From Orientallactaga sibirica (Eukaryota; Chordata; Mammalia; Rodentia; Dipodidae), in assembly GCA_036365145.1 (NCBI GenBank), contig JAEOAD010000982.1, positions 4,738,001 through 4,802,000 on the forward strand: a stretch of DNA of 64,000 nucleotides, given 5' to 3'. A program made the position numbers and the translations under genes. Below, one piece after another: positions 10,567 to 21,150 of this stretch (position 1 is the first letter of the stretch; each line of letters opens with the position of its first letter). A model generated the notes under the pieces. That model searched no databases. It was given only the letters and a program-made list of their open reading frames with translations, and was not told where the DNA came from.

Positions 10567-11131
10567 TGCATTCATTACTTTCCTGTTGCTGTGACAAAAT
10601 AACTGACAAAAGCAACTTAAAAAGCTTCGCATGGTGGTGCACACCTTTAATCCCAGCACTCAGGAGGCAGAGATAGAAGGATCTCCATGAGTTCAAGGCT
10701 ACCCTGAGAATACAGAGTGAATTCCAGGTCAGCCTGGGCTAGAGTGAGACCTTGCCTTGGGGGAAAAAAAAGCAACTTAAGCAGGAAGGTTGTGTGTCTT
10801 GGATCACAGTTCAGTGGAACAGTTTATAATAGTGGGGATAGCATGAGCATGGGGAGCTAGAGCATAAATGAGCTGGTCTCGTTCAGTCCAGTCAGCAGGA
10901 AGCAGGGAGCAATGAATGCTGCTGCTCAGCTCACTTGCTCCTTTTCATTCAGTATGGGACCCCAGCCCATAGCATAGTGCTGCTCATATTTAGGCTGGGT
11001 CTTCCCATTTCTATTAACTTATTCTAGAATCTATTAACTTAATCTAGAATCCACCTCACAGACATGCCAAGAGATTTTCTCCATTTTGCTTCTAGAGCCT
11101 GTCAAGTTGACAACCTAAATAAACCATTCCA
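10567..11131 (-). mobile_element. ERVL-MaLR LTR (MT/ORR-like), split by B1
   Basis: Antisense copy of the rodent MaLR LTR pattern: TTACTTTCCTGTTGCTGTGAC at its 3' end, GGACCCCAGCCCA-like middle (TATGGGACCCCAGCCCATAG) and GTCAAGTTGACAACCTAAAT near its 5' end. A B1 interrupts it. Solo LTR without internal sequence. Confidence 0.82.
10621..10767 (+). mobile_element. B1-type SINE in the MaLR LTR
   Basis: The body is recognisable although the first bases are altered (AAGCTTCGCATGGTGGTGCAC). TSD AAAAGCAACTTAA is perfect at 10608-10620 and 10768-10780, so it is younger than the LTR. Confidence 0.95.
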
Positions 11132-11250
11132 TTTGCATTGTAACATAGCAATATATGTAGAAACTGAAGAGAATACTCTATTTCCCAAGCCCTGTTCACT
11201 TATGACTGCCTTCCCAAATGGGCTCTTTGAACCAATTTTAAAGTAGAGCT

Positions 11251-11482
11251 GGGGCTGGAGAGATGGCTTAGCGGTTAAGCGCTTGCCTGTAAAGTCTAAG
11301 GACCCCGGTTTGAGGCTCAGTTCCCCAGGACCCATGTAACCAGATGTACAAGGTGGTGCATGCATCTGGAGTTCTGTTGCTGTGGCTGGAGGCCTGCCAC
11401 ACCCATTCTCTTTCTCTCTCTGCCTATCTGTCGCTCTCAAATAAATAAATTAAAAAAAATAAATAAAACTTAAAAAAAGAAG
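11251..11482 (+). mobile_element. tRNA-derived SINE
   Basis: Head GGGGCTGGAGAGATGGCTTA with A-box-like TGGCTTAGCGG, pyrimidine-rich half and AATAAATAAATT tail. TSD GTAGAGCT lies at 11243-11250 and 11483-11490. Confidence 0.96.
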
Positions 11483-11490
11483 GTAGAGCT

Positions 11491-11875
11491 GATAAAAATC
11501 CTTATAACTTACAGAACAAATGCAAAGGCAACTCTATACCCTGTCAGAGTTCTCACTGAGGGGCTCCAACTCTTTTCATGTCTCTGGGCCAATTTAGTTT
11601 CTGGCACTGGGACTCATAGCTCCATTTTTTTTCTTAAGGACGTTCTACACACCTGCATTGATTCTTTGCTTTGTGCCCATTGAGTGTGTCCTTACAGTCC
11701 AGAACTTTGATGGAGCAAGGATGGGAAATAATGGCTTCTACTAAAGATGGCTTTACCTGGACCAGCCTTCCTATAGTAGTGATGCTCAGAATGCACTTCT
11801 GCACACTTGTTGCTTTGTGTTAGAACTGATAATGGAAAGAAAGGACCCTCCTCACTGTTATGCAAATCAGTGAGA
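11491..11875. other. Unassigned DNA
   Basis: No gene or recognised repeat. Confidence 0.5.
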
Positions 11876-12035
11876 CTGGAGTGTGAAGACACACACCTGT
11901 AATGCCAGCAGAGGGAATACAGAGGCAGGAAAATCAGAAGTTCAAGACCAGCTACATAGAAAATTCATGGCCAGCCTGAGCTACTTGAGATACTTTCTCA
12001 AAACAAACAGGAAAAAAATAGACAAAGAAAAACCT
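11876..12035 (+). mobile_element. Old B1-related SINE
   Basis: Diverged B1-like blocks CACACCTGTAATGCCAGCA, AATACAGAGGCAGG, GTTCAAGACCAGC and a CAAAACAAACAGG tail. It lacks the window's usual GAATTCCAGGTCAGCC block, so it is an older type. Confidence 0.7.
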
Positions 12036-13078
12036 CAGAGGAAAATGAAATATAATTCACAATGAATGTTTTTTTTTAATTTAAAGTTACATTTGCACAT
12101 TCTACTAATCCCCTGCTCGTGAAATAAATAATCCATTTGGCCTAATGAGCTTGGAACCATAAAAAAACAACTTTTCCTTTTGCAAAATTGGTTCATGAAA
12201 ATAAATTAATAGTACCAAAGTCTGGTTGAAGGCTAGTTGAATTCAGGTCTCAATTGATTTGAAGAAAGATTAAACAATACTAATCCTTTTAAACAAATTT
12301 AGAAATAAGTGTATTTTTTATATTATCAGAGTTTTCTGGGACTGCTGGTGTGGTTTAATTCCGGAATGAGAAAATAATGAAATAGAACCTGCAACTTTTT
12401 TTCCCTCACAAATTTCAGAATATTTGCAGTGAATTAATCTTCCCTAAAAGAAACCAAAAATTTAATGATTCTCTGAAGGCAATCTGACAAGGGGCTTGCA
12501 TGGAAAGGTAAGTTGCAATGACACACAAAATTTGAAACTGTGTATTCCCAAAAAACAAACTGTAGGGGAGGCTGGCTGCAGCACCTCACGTCCCAGGGAG
12601 CAAGGGACTTATCAGGTTAATGTGTTTCTGGAATCTATTTTGTAACAGCTGTCTGCCCCACTCAGTGTGAATGCTACCTCTGAAACATAATTACCAGGAT
12701 GTGAAAAATGATGGAATTCATTGAAATGATAAAATAGCATCTGTTAAGATAACTTTTGGCAAAGTTCCCAGCTTATCATTACTTAAGGAAAATAATGATG
12801 TATTAGTCACTATGAAAAAAGAAAACTCTGAGAAGATGTTAGTGAGGACTATGGTGCAAAGCTGTGGTACACATCTGAGAATATCCAATGACAAATCCTT
12901 TTGGCCTTTAGCTATTATTTCCCTCAGAGGCACAATTTTTAGTGGAAAAAAATAACTTAAGTGCATAGTTCACTAAGTCCACTTCATGTGCATTCTCTAT
13001 CATATAAGGATAGAACTCTGAGAAAGAATTCAATAACAGAACAATAACCAGAAAATGAAATATTTTATGTGTCTGTAT
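12036..13078. other. Repeat-poor DNA
   Basis: About one kilobase of AT-rich DNA with no recognisable transposon, and no long frame with a known domain. It could be old unique sequence. Conservation cannot be judged from one genome. Confidence 0.5.
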
Positions 13079-13079
13079 A

Positions 13080-13355
13080 TATGTGTTTTAATGCATGTGT
13101 GTGTGTAAGCCACAGGAAGACCTTGGGTGTCATCCTCAGGAACGTTGTCCACCTTCTTTGGAGGCAGTCTCTCTCATTGGCCTAGAGCTCACCAGTTAGC
13201 CTCAACTGGCTGGCCAGCAAGCCCCATCTTTGCCTCTCTAGTACTAGGATTGCAGATGTATTCTATTTTAAAAATGAGGGACCTACAGGTTAAACTAATT
13301 TTCTCATGCTTATAAGGCAAGCATTTTACCAACTAAACTATTTCCTTAGCCCCCA
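13080..13355 (-). mobile_element. B4-like SINE
   Basis: Antisense copy: TGTGTGTGTAAGCC start, GAGGCAGTCTCTCTCATTGGCC middle and the head ending CTAAACTATTTCCTTAGCCC. Confidence 0.82.
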
Positions 13356-13433
13356 AATTGCATATGTTAGGAATTGTATACTTGGGGACATTATGGATTG
13401 AAAATTCAGAGCATACTACTTTGTGTATTTGGG

Positions 13434-13628
13434 ATTGAAGACACGAGCAAGCAGTTAAAGGTACTCACTTCCCAAACCTGGCAGCCCAGGTTCAATTCCC
13501 CAGTACCTGTATAAATGCAGATGCAAAACGTAGTGCATGTATCCAGCATTTGTTTGCAATGGCAAGAGACCCTGCCATGTTTGTGCAGCCATACCCATGC
13601 AAATCAATAAATAAAAACATTTAAAAAG
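13434..13628 (+). mobile_element. Old tRNA-derived SINE
   Basis: Diverged copy with GGTTCAATTCCCCAGTACC, GTTTGCAATGGCAAGAGACCC and the CAATAAATAAAAACATTTAAAAAG tail. Confidence 0.8.
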
Positions 13629-13632
13629 AATT

Positions 13633-13880
13633 GGTACCTGAGAATGTGGATTGTGGTGTCTTGTCCTGCAATCCCAGTGAACTTCAGGTTCAGCAAGGAA
13701 AACCTGTCCCAAAAAGTAGTGTGAGAACCACTGAGGAAGAGAGATGATGCCAACCTCCAGTCTTCACAAGCACATGCACTTGCATAAGCACCCACCCACG
13801 CACGTGACAATGTATAGGTGGTGAACATGCATACACACATGCATGCACGCCACAATACCTATACATGTTCCTACACCAAA
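13633..13880 (+). mobile_element. B4-like SINE, 5'-truncated
   Basis: Retains the right half: GTGGTGTCTTGTCCTGCAATCCCAGTG, GTGAGAACCACTGAGG and a CA-rich tail with GCACACGC-type units. Confidence 0.65.
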
Positions 13881-14214
13881 AAAGCACAGGTACCCTAAGT
13901 TTTCCTCTTGGGTGTTCAATTTGCATGCCTGGCTGTCCCAACTCATGACTACAAGAGTTATTACCATTCATGCATGAAATAACTCTTTAATATGTTTATT
14001 TTAATCTGAAGAATTGAAGACAGCAAGATGCCCAACTACATTTGCATTTTAGATAAACAACTTATTTGGATCTGAGACAGTCATACCAGACAGTAATGCA
14101 TTGGCTAGTTGAATTTTCAATCACTGATATCCTATTTTTATTTGTGAATATGCTAGCCTGGTAAATGGTTTCTTTCTCTTTTTCTCTCTCTTTCTTACCC
14201 TTTCCTTCTTTCTT
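13881..14214. other. Unassigned DNA with a CT-rich tract
   Basis: No gene seen. A CT-rich stretch at about 14169-14215 borders the next SINE. Confidence 0.5.
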
Positions 14215-14215
14215 T

Positions 14216-14251
<36 letters not shown>

Positions 14252-14414
14252 AGAGAGAGAATGAGCACATCAGGGCCTCTTGCAGTACAAACGAACTTCA
14301 GGTGTATGTGCCACTTGTGCATCTTGCTTTACATGGGTACTGGGGAATCAAACCTGGGCCATCAGGCTTTGCAAACAAGAACCTTAGTAACCACTGAGCT
14401 ATCTCTTCAGCTCC
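14215..14414 (-). mobile_element. tRNA-derived SINE
   Basis: Antisense: (GA)n at 14218-14248, CAGGGCCTCTTGCAGT, GTGCATCTTGCTTTACATGGG, ending GAGCTATCTCTTCAGCTCC. Confidence 0.92.
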
Positions 14415-14597
14415 AAATGCTCTGTATGCCTACATCTGTGAACTTCCTTGGTCAAGAAAGATAAGGGAAATTAATTTGCTATCATAAACTACCTACTGCT
14501 CTACAAGTTGAAAAGCAGTACAAAATAGTATTTAAAAGGAAAATGAACATACAGATTTGAGAACTACTGTTTTTGTTTTTGCATTCACCTGTGAGAG

Positions 14598-14690
14598 TAT
14601 AGGCTGAGGTTACATGCCTTGATGGTAGAGGACATGATTTGCATGCATAAAGCTCTAAGTTCAATTCTCAGCAGCATAATCACACATACA
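14598..14690 (+). mobile_element. ID-like SINE
   Basis: Diverged ID pattern: GGTAGAGGACATGATTTGCATG, then AAGTTCAATTCTCAGCAGCATAA. There is no clear TSD. Confidence 0.55.
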
Positions 14691-14745
14691 AAATTCACTG
14701 TATTATATGAAAGTCTCTAAGAATTCTGAACATTTCAAATATTAT

Positions 14746-15840
14746 TGGTGCAGGATTTTGTGATTCATAAGGGGTCCCCCAAGTTTATGAACCCCAAGTT
14801 TGGGTGCTGTCCTATTTTTAACAAAGAATAGATGAAAATAGAGTCAAAAGGGGTGGATTATTGAGTTTATGTAGGGAGAAATTACAAATTGTATGGTTTA
14901 TTTAAGGAAAACTGGGACCTAAAAGAAAGCTAGAGCTGAGTCATAAGCACATAGAAAGTAGGAAACATGCACTCATGTGGAAGGCACAGCGTACTCCACG
15001 AAGCTCATTTAAGAGAAAAGGAGGTCTGTAGGGAAAGAGGCTGGAACAGAGCCGCAAGCACATGGGAGATAAGAACTATGTGGAGATTTAGAGGAATCAC
15101 ACACACACTCATGTGGAAGGCACAGCATCCACCTTGAGCTTCCTTGTGGGAGAAAATTGAAAGTAGTTATGGTTTGGGAATAAAAGAGTGTTAGGTAGTG
15201 ATTAATGGATAGTACAGAGAGCTGTATCCATGGTTGCCTCCAGTTTAGAGGCATGATACAAGTAGCAGGCCCAGAGATTAGAGGAGATTCCCATGTGGTA
15301 GATGTGGAGTATAAATGGAAATACACATGTGGAAGACTCAGAGATCAGAAGAAAATCATACATGTGATTAAAGTGAGAAGTTAACCCAAAGTATAAAGCA
15401 GAGATCAGCAGAACTACCCAGACCAAGAAATAGTATTCTGCTCTCCCCACCCCCCAGCCAGGCTAGGTGGGAGTGGAAGCCACTCATGTGTATCAGAGGT
15501 AACAGGACAGAATGAGGGGATGCAGAGAGAGAGAAAAAGAGGCGGGCAACACCCTTTATAACCAAATGAAAATGTATTATTTCAGGTATGTAAAGGAAAG
15601 ACCTGATTGGTTTGTGGATGTTGAAGGGCAAGCTCCAGGGCCAGCCTCCTGGGTTGTCTACTAAGACTGTGGGCAGCAGGGGGCACTGCAGCTGTAATAG
15701 ATGAATCTGGATCAGGCATGAGTTTCATTCCTGCCAAGGCAGGTTGGCATGTGGGGTCGCATCATCTCTTTCGTTCTTGTCCCCGGCTGAAACTGCCTGA
15801 AAGAAGCTAGCTTTATTCCGTGTTTCTTATCTTATCCACA
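14746..15840 (-). mobile_element. ~1.1-kb solo LTR, copy 1
   Basis: On the minus strand it begins TGTGGATAAG and ends CCTGCACCA. It carries a CCAAT box (AAACCAATCAGG, antisense at about 15600) and a TATA-like box (GGTTATAAAGGG, about 15555). It is shared at length with 20113-21150 and in part with 35667-35912. The motif TCATGTGGAAGGCACAGC occurs twice inside (about 14972 and 15108), indicating internal duplication. No internal retroviral genes adjoin. Family name unknown to me. Confidence 0.75.
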
Positions 15841-15911
15841 ATTGCATAATACTTAGCAGATAATAGAGATCATTTGTGATGCGTGTGTGCATGTGTGTTT
15901 TCATAAGATAA

Positions 15912-16297
15912 TGTATTAGTTACTTTTCACATTGCTATGATAAAATACCTGACAAGCAAGTTAAGTGAAGATTTATTTTTGCACATGCTGTGAGGGGATA
16001 CATACAATGTGTCATGGTGGAGGAGGGTTGATAGTAAGAACATAGGGCAACTGGTCACGCTGTCTCTGCAGTTGGGAAATGCAGAGAGATGAATGCTGGT
16101 GCTCAGATGGCTGTTCCCCTTTTCCATTTTATTAAGTCGGGAACCCCTAGCCCTTGAAATGGAGGTGACCACATTCAGGGTAAATCTTCCTTTCTCACTA
16201 AAACCTTTCCAGAAATATTCCCACAGGCATACCCTGAGGTCTGACTCCCAAGTGATTCCAAGTCTAGTTAAATTAACAATGAAGAGTAACTATCATA
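15912..16297 (-). mobile_element. ERVL-MaLR LTR, near full length
   Basis: Antisense copy from TGTATTAGTTACTTTTC to AGTAACTATCATA, with the expected central blocks (GAATGCTGGTGCTCAG, CATTTTATTAAGT). Flanks GATAA and GATAG agree at 4 of 5 positions, fitting a decayed 5-bp duplication. Confidence 0.85.
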
Positions 16298-16441
16298 GAT
16301 AGATATGTATAGAAAATACAGGAAACAGGAGTGAATCGATATGATAGTGAAAAAAAATGTATTGCCTTTAAATTCTGGTAAGCCAGATATCTCTTGAAAT
16401 CTTACTAGTAGTTGCAATGGGTAGGAATTGTTTTATTTTCT

Positions 16442-16660
16442 GTGGTGTGTGTGTGTATGTGCATGGGTGCACATACCTGTGCAAGCATGTAGAGGTCAAA
16501 GGACAACCTGGCTTGAAGCTTGCCAATTAGGCTAGACTGACTGGCCAGTGAGTTCTAGGGATCCTCCACTTTCCACCTGCCCAGGCCTGGGATGGTGAAC
16601 ATGTGCTACAATGCCTGATATTTTTTAATGTGGGTTCTGCAGATTAAAATCAGGTCACAC
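16442..16660 (-). mobile_element. B4-like SINE
   Basis: Antisense copy: TGTGTGTGTGTATGTGCATG, AGAGGTCAAAGGACAACC, CCAATTAGGCTAGACTGACTGG and TGTGGGTTCTGCAGAT. The tRNA-like head is lost. Confidence 0.78.
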
Positions 16661-16683
16661 ATGATAATGATATGATAGGTACC

Positions 16684-17031
16684 TGTTACAGTCAGGTTCG
16701 TATTGCTGGTATAACTCACCCGACCAAGAGCAACCTGTGGGAAAAAAGAGGTTTATTTTGGCTTACAGGCTAGAGGGGCAAGCTCCATGATGGCAGGGAA
16801 AACGCTGGCATGAGCAGTGGGTGGACATCAGCCCCTGGCTAACATAAGGTGGACAACAGTAACAGGAGAGTGTGCCAAACACTGGCAAGGGGAAGCTGAC
16901 TATAACACCATAAGCCCGCCCCCAACAATACACCACCTCCAGGAGGCTTTAATTTCCAGTTGTCATCAGCTGGGAAGACTAGCATTCAGAACACTTAAGT
17001 TTATGGGGGACGCCTGAATCAAACCACCACA
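16684..17031 (-). mobile_element. MaLR-type solo LTR with perfect TSD
   Basis: On the minus strand it starts TGTGGTGGTTTGATTCAG and ends CTGACTGTAACA, with an AATAAA signal (antisense TTTATTTTGG, about 16753). The 5-bp duplication GTACC is exact at 16679-16683 and 17032-17036, as expected for ERVL-class integration. A related element sits at 42395-42726. Confidence 0.9.
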
Positions 17032-17246
17032 GTACCTAAGCTGGAAAAGGACATAAGTGGCTTAATGTTGTGACCTTATACAAAGAAGTTCAGCTTAGTT
17101 GGTGCCTCAGGATGAGGTTGCACCTACACTTGAACTTTAATGCTTGGCTTGCATTAACACAGTGGGTCACCACAAGCAAAGTTGTTTTTCTTGCTGTTGC
17201 TAAATGCAAATTTTAGCTTCTGTATTAACTCATGCTTGCTTGCAGT

Positions 17247-17532
17247 TGTGGGGGAGTGGAAAAACAGGAAGGGGGAGATTCTAGGAAAGTTCCTGTTTTT
17301 TATAAAATGAATTAAAATTAACTCTTGTTTTTGTGAGATTATGATTGCACTTCTGTACGATAATACTAAGATGTGAAATCTTGTTTTCTCCTATGAAAGA
17401 AGCCCTGAAGTACAGCCTGGCACTGCATTCAGGCTCCCAAGTCTTGGGTGTAGTCGCTGGCTACAACCAATAAAGATTCCTTCCTACTACTTGGTGTCCG
17501 AGTGGTCTTCCCTGCGGGTCCTCACCATAACA
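17247..17532 (+). mobile_element. Retroviral solo LTR
   Basis: The 3' part has a clear R-U5 layout: polyadenylation signal CCAATAAAGATTCC at about 17468, then CTTGGTGTCCGAGTGGTC and a terminal ACCATAACA. A TATA-like TTTTTTATAAAATG lies upstream. The 5' edge at TGTGGGGGAG is a guess, as the U3 could extend further left. No primer-binding site or gag follows, so it is solo. The general form resembles class I LTRs. Confidence 0.7.
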
Positions 17533-17721
17533 TCGAGACAAATATTTTTTCCATTAAGCTATTTTCTCATTTTCTCATTTCCTCATAAGGATTTTTAGTA
17601 AGTCTCAGGACTTATTTTAAGGTACATATTGAGTCTGTATAAGTGATAATGCAGAAAAATCTATGGGAAGAAATGTTAGCACTAACAAATTAGACATAGA
17701 TTTTCAACTTTAAAAGTGCCT

Positions 17722-17865
17722 CAAGCAGGGCATGGTGACTCACACTTAGCTTCCTAGCACTCATGCAGCTAATGTAAGAGGATCACCATGAATTGCAGTC
17801 CAGCATAGGCTACAGTTAGCTTAGGCTAGAATAAGACGCTGAGTTAAAACAAACAAAAGTACAAG
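17722..17865 (+). mobile_element. Old B1-type SINE
   Basis: Diverged B1: GCAGGGCATGGTGACTCACAC, CCTAGCACTCATGCAG, AGGCTAGAATAAGACGCTG and an A-rich tail. Confidence 0.75.
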
Positions 17866-17949
17866 CAAAAGCTTTTTATTTTCCAGGGTCTAACAATTCA
17901 GCAATTTTGAGTATTACATTTCCTTTCCTGTATTACAGCAGTTATAATT

Positions 17950-18125
17950 CTAAACTCACACATGGATTCAGGTTTGTCTCTGGCACTTCTTTGCTATGTG
18001 ACCTTGAGAAGTTCGCTAAGCCGTTAGCTTACCTATGAGTTGTGTATGATAATAGTACCTGAAGCTTCAGAGAGGAGTTAATGAGATAATATACATCAAA
18101 CCATCAGTGTTGTGCTGCTAATTGA
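17950..18125 (+). mobile_element. MIR (ancient mammalian SINE)
   Basis: Core-like order TTTGCTATGTGACCTTGAGAAG, then TGATAATAGTACCTGAAGC, AGTTAATGAGATAATATA. This follows the MIR consensus from the TGTGACCTTGG block to the GATAATA block. It is shared across mammals and so old. Confidence 0.78.
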
Positions 18126-18404
18126 TGTATTTGTGTTATTGCTGCTGCATATTCATCTTGTGTGCTCTGAACACTGCAATATGAGGGTGTCTTGAATAAT
18201 TCTCAAGGGGATGTCAATTGTCAGGTGATCCCTCTGAGAGATGGGAAAGGGACAGTAATTAGAAATCACACGTGTTCGCCTCAAAATGGCTTTGTTTCCT
18301 TTCATTTTCTTGCTTATAACTCTTGGAAGGCTCAGAAAGTACTTTTGGTCTACTTGGGAGGAATTTGGTGTTAATGGTCTTTGGCAGGTATGAGTAGAAT
18401 ATTA
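18126..18404. other. Unassigned DNA
   Basis: Short frames only. No gene or repeat is recognised. Confidence 0.45.
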
Positions 18405-18413
18405 AGTAGGGAA

Positions 18414-18681
18414 TTTTTTTTTTTTTGAGAGACACAGAGAGAGACAGAGAGAGAGGGAGAGGAAGAGACAGGTAGAGATGGGCGCGCCAGCAGTCTCTCA
18501 GCTGCTGCGAATGAAATCCAGATGCGTGTGCCCCCTTGTGGTCAAGTGCAGCATTGCGCCCTTGCGTCACTTTGCATCTGGCTAAATGTGGGACCTGGAG
18601 ATTGGAACCGCTGGAGATTGGAACCAGCGTTCTTAGGCTTAGGAGGCAGGCACCTTAACCCCTAAGCCATCTCTCCAGCCC
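18414..18681 (-). mobile_element. tRNA-derived SINE, long form
   Basis: Antisense copy with the extra block GTGGTCAAGTGCAGCATTGC and a doubled CTGGAGATTGGAACC unit near the tRNA head. TSD AGTAGGGAA is perfect at 18405-18413 and 18682-18690. It ends CCATCTCTCCAGCC. Confidence 0.96.
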
Positions 18682-18837
18682 AGTAGGGAAGTTTTGTAAC
18701 ATTACTTCATTGAACAATCTTCTCTTGAAAGGAAGAGATAGATATTATAAAGATATAAAATAATTTATGTTTTAATGTAATTGATGCCAAACTGATCCAT
18801 TATCTGTCTTAATCCTTTATCTAGGGTTCTTTAAAAT

Positions 18838-18842
18838 ATATT

Positions 18843-18873
<31 letters not shown>

Positions 18874-19085
18874 TTTTAGAGAGAAAGGGAGAGAAAGAGG
18901 AAGAGCGAGAGAGAGAGTGTGAGAAAGAAAGATAATGGGCACACCAGGGCCTCTAGCTACTGCAAATGAACTCCAGATGCAAGTACTACCTTGTGCATTT
19001 GGCTTATGTGGGTACTGGGGAATCAAACCTGGGTCCTTAGGCTTTGCAGGCAAGTATCATAACTGCTAAGCCATCTCTCCATCCC
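18838..19085 (-). mobile_element. tRNA-derived SINE, short form
   Basis: The tail has expanded to a (TTTA)n array at 18840-18876, followed by a GA-rich segment and the head ending CTAAGCCATCTCTCC. Near-matching flanks GGTTCTTTAAAA and GGTTCTTAAAAA support the boundaries. Confidence 0.94.
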
Positions 19086-19259
19086 TAAGGTTCTTAAAAA
19101 ACAAACAGTAACAAAAAGAACCTATTTATTGCCCACACCTTATCTTACATAACAGAATAAAATGTATTCAGATTATCCTAGAGAGAAAACTGGGAATTCT
19201 ATGATATTTATAAAGCCTCTGGTGTGCAGCCAGATTCTTCCACAAAATGGTTTATTTAG

Positions 19260-19574
19260 TGTGAATAGTTAATCTTTGTTGTCAGCTTGATTGCATTTAG
19301 AATCTTCAGGGAAGCACACCTCTGGCTATTGGAGGGTGTTTCCAGAAACGATGAACTGTTGTGGGAAGATTCACCCTGAAGTCCAAATGTTCATCAAACT
19401 CTGCTTCCTGAGTATGGATACAATGTGACCAGGAACCTCACACTTCTGCCATCTTGCCTTTCTCACCATTGTAGACCATATCCCCACAAACAGGAAGCAA
19501 AAATCTACTCTTCCTCTCTTAAGTTGCTTCTTGTCAAGTATTTGGTTACAGCAATTAGAAAAGAAACTAATACA
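19260..19574 (+). mobile_element. ERVL-MaLR LTR
   Basis: Sense copy: TAGTTAATCTTTGTTGTCAGC start, GGGTGTTTCCAGAAACG, CTTCCTGAGTATGGATAC, TTAAGTTGCTTCTTGTCAAG and the end AACTAATACA. It lacks the usual GGACTGAATAAAAAGGAG-type middle, so there is an internal deletion. Confidence 0.84.
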
Positions 19575-19772
19575 CTTGGGAAAATTATTAAATCCTAGGA
19601 ATTCTCCCCCCCTTTTTCCTGAAACACAGCACAAGAGACACAGTAAAATAACCCTTTATGGTTGAGATATCAGGTAGGTAAATTGCTAACTAATCTATGC
19701 ATATATATATATATAAGCTGGCCAAAATAAATTCATGCTTTTCATATAATTTATCTGTACATTTATAGTTCC

Positions 19773-20108
19773 AGGGCTGGGGAGTATGCTCAGTGGGTAA
19801 GAGCACATGCTGTCCAAGTATGAGTACCTAAATTTGAACCTACACACCCACACAAAATGGCCTGACCATGCAGATCTGTAACTCCGCATGAGGGGGCTGT
19901 AGACAAGAGAATTTTTAGGGCTTGCCAGTCAGCCAGTGCAATTGAAAAATGCGGAGATCTGATTCAGTGAGAGACTCTGTCTCAAGAAACTAAGGGAGAA
20001 GAGCAAAATTGGAGCACACCTGCCAACCTCTTTTGGCCTCCACACACTTCATGTGTATGGGGTGAGTGCATCTCAACACATTTCCATATTCCACACATGT
20101 GCACACAC
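19773..20108 (+). mobile_element. B4-like SINE
   Basis: Head GGGCTGGGGAGTATGCTCAGTGGG, B1-related half (CAGATCTGTAACTCCGC), CTCTGTCTCAAGAAAC and a CACACATGTGCACACAC tail. Confidence 0.88.
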
Positions 20109-20112
20109 ATAC

Positions 20113-21150
20113 TGGTGCAGGATTTGAGGGTTCAGATGGTCCCCCAAATTTATGAACCTCTATTTTGAGTCTTGTACTATGTTTAACAAATAATTGATAA
20201 AAACAAACTCATGGGGAATAAATTATGAATTATTAAGTTTATTTAGGGAGAAATCACTAATTGTGGGGTTAATTTAAAGGAAATTGGGATCTAGGAAGAA
20301 GGCTAGAGCAGATTCATATGCCCATGGAAATTAAGGAAACGTGTGCTTATGTGGAAGCACTGCATAGTCTGTGAGATTCATTGAAGAGAAATGGCTGGGG
20401 CAGAGCCATAAACATATGGAAGACAGAACCTAGGTGCTTATGTAGAGAGATCAGTAAGAGGCACACATACCATCCACCCTGAGCTTCCCCATGAAAGGAA
20501 GTTAAGAGGGTAAATGGTGGTGGCTTAAGGAAGAATAGCACAAGAATATATTAAAGCAAAGACCAAGAAATTCAGGTGAGGAATGAGTAGTAAAGAGTTG
20601 TACTCATGGGTACCCCAAATTTAGAGAAATTACACAGATAGCACTTCCAGAGATTAGAGGAAGCACACACGTGGCAGATTTAGAATGGAAGGGAAATAAG
20701 CATGTCACAGATTTGGTCAGATATCAGAGGAAAATCATCCATGTAATGAATGTGAGACAGTACCCCTCAAAGTATGAAACAGAGGCAAGCAGGAAATTAC
20801 CCAGGTCATGAAATAGACTCACTTGTATCCCTGTGACCAGAGCAAGGAAAGGCAGAGAGAGAAAAGGCCCAAAGCAGAAGATTGAAAATATATCCTTTCA
20901 TCAGATTCAGATATGCAAAGGAGAAGACCAGGTGGTTTTGTAGATACTCAGGGCGGACTCCAGAAGACAGCGGCCTAGGTAGCACGTTCGACTGTGGGCA
21001 GCAGGGTCATTGTTGCTGTTGTACGTGAATCTGGACGAGATGAGTTCCATTCCCAAGTTTCATTCCTGTCAAGGCGGGTTGGCATGTGGGGTGTTCTTAA
21101 CTGAAACTTTATTAAGGAAACTAGCTTTCTTCAATTTCTCTTCTGATGCT
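20113..21150 (-). mobile_element. ~1.1-kb solo LTR, copy 2
   Basis: Shares with copy 1 the CCTGCACCA end (plus TGGTGCAGG at 20113), the repeated TTATGTGGAAG blocks, CACACCATCC-like stretches and the distal segment GGTTGGCATGTGGGGT. The last ~30 bases diverge, so the promoter-side edge is approximate. Confidence 0.73.
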
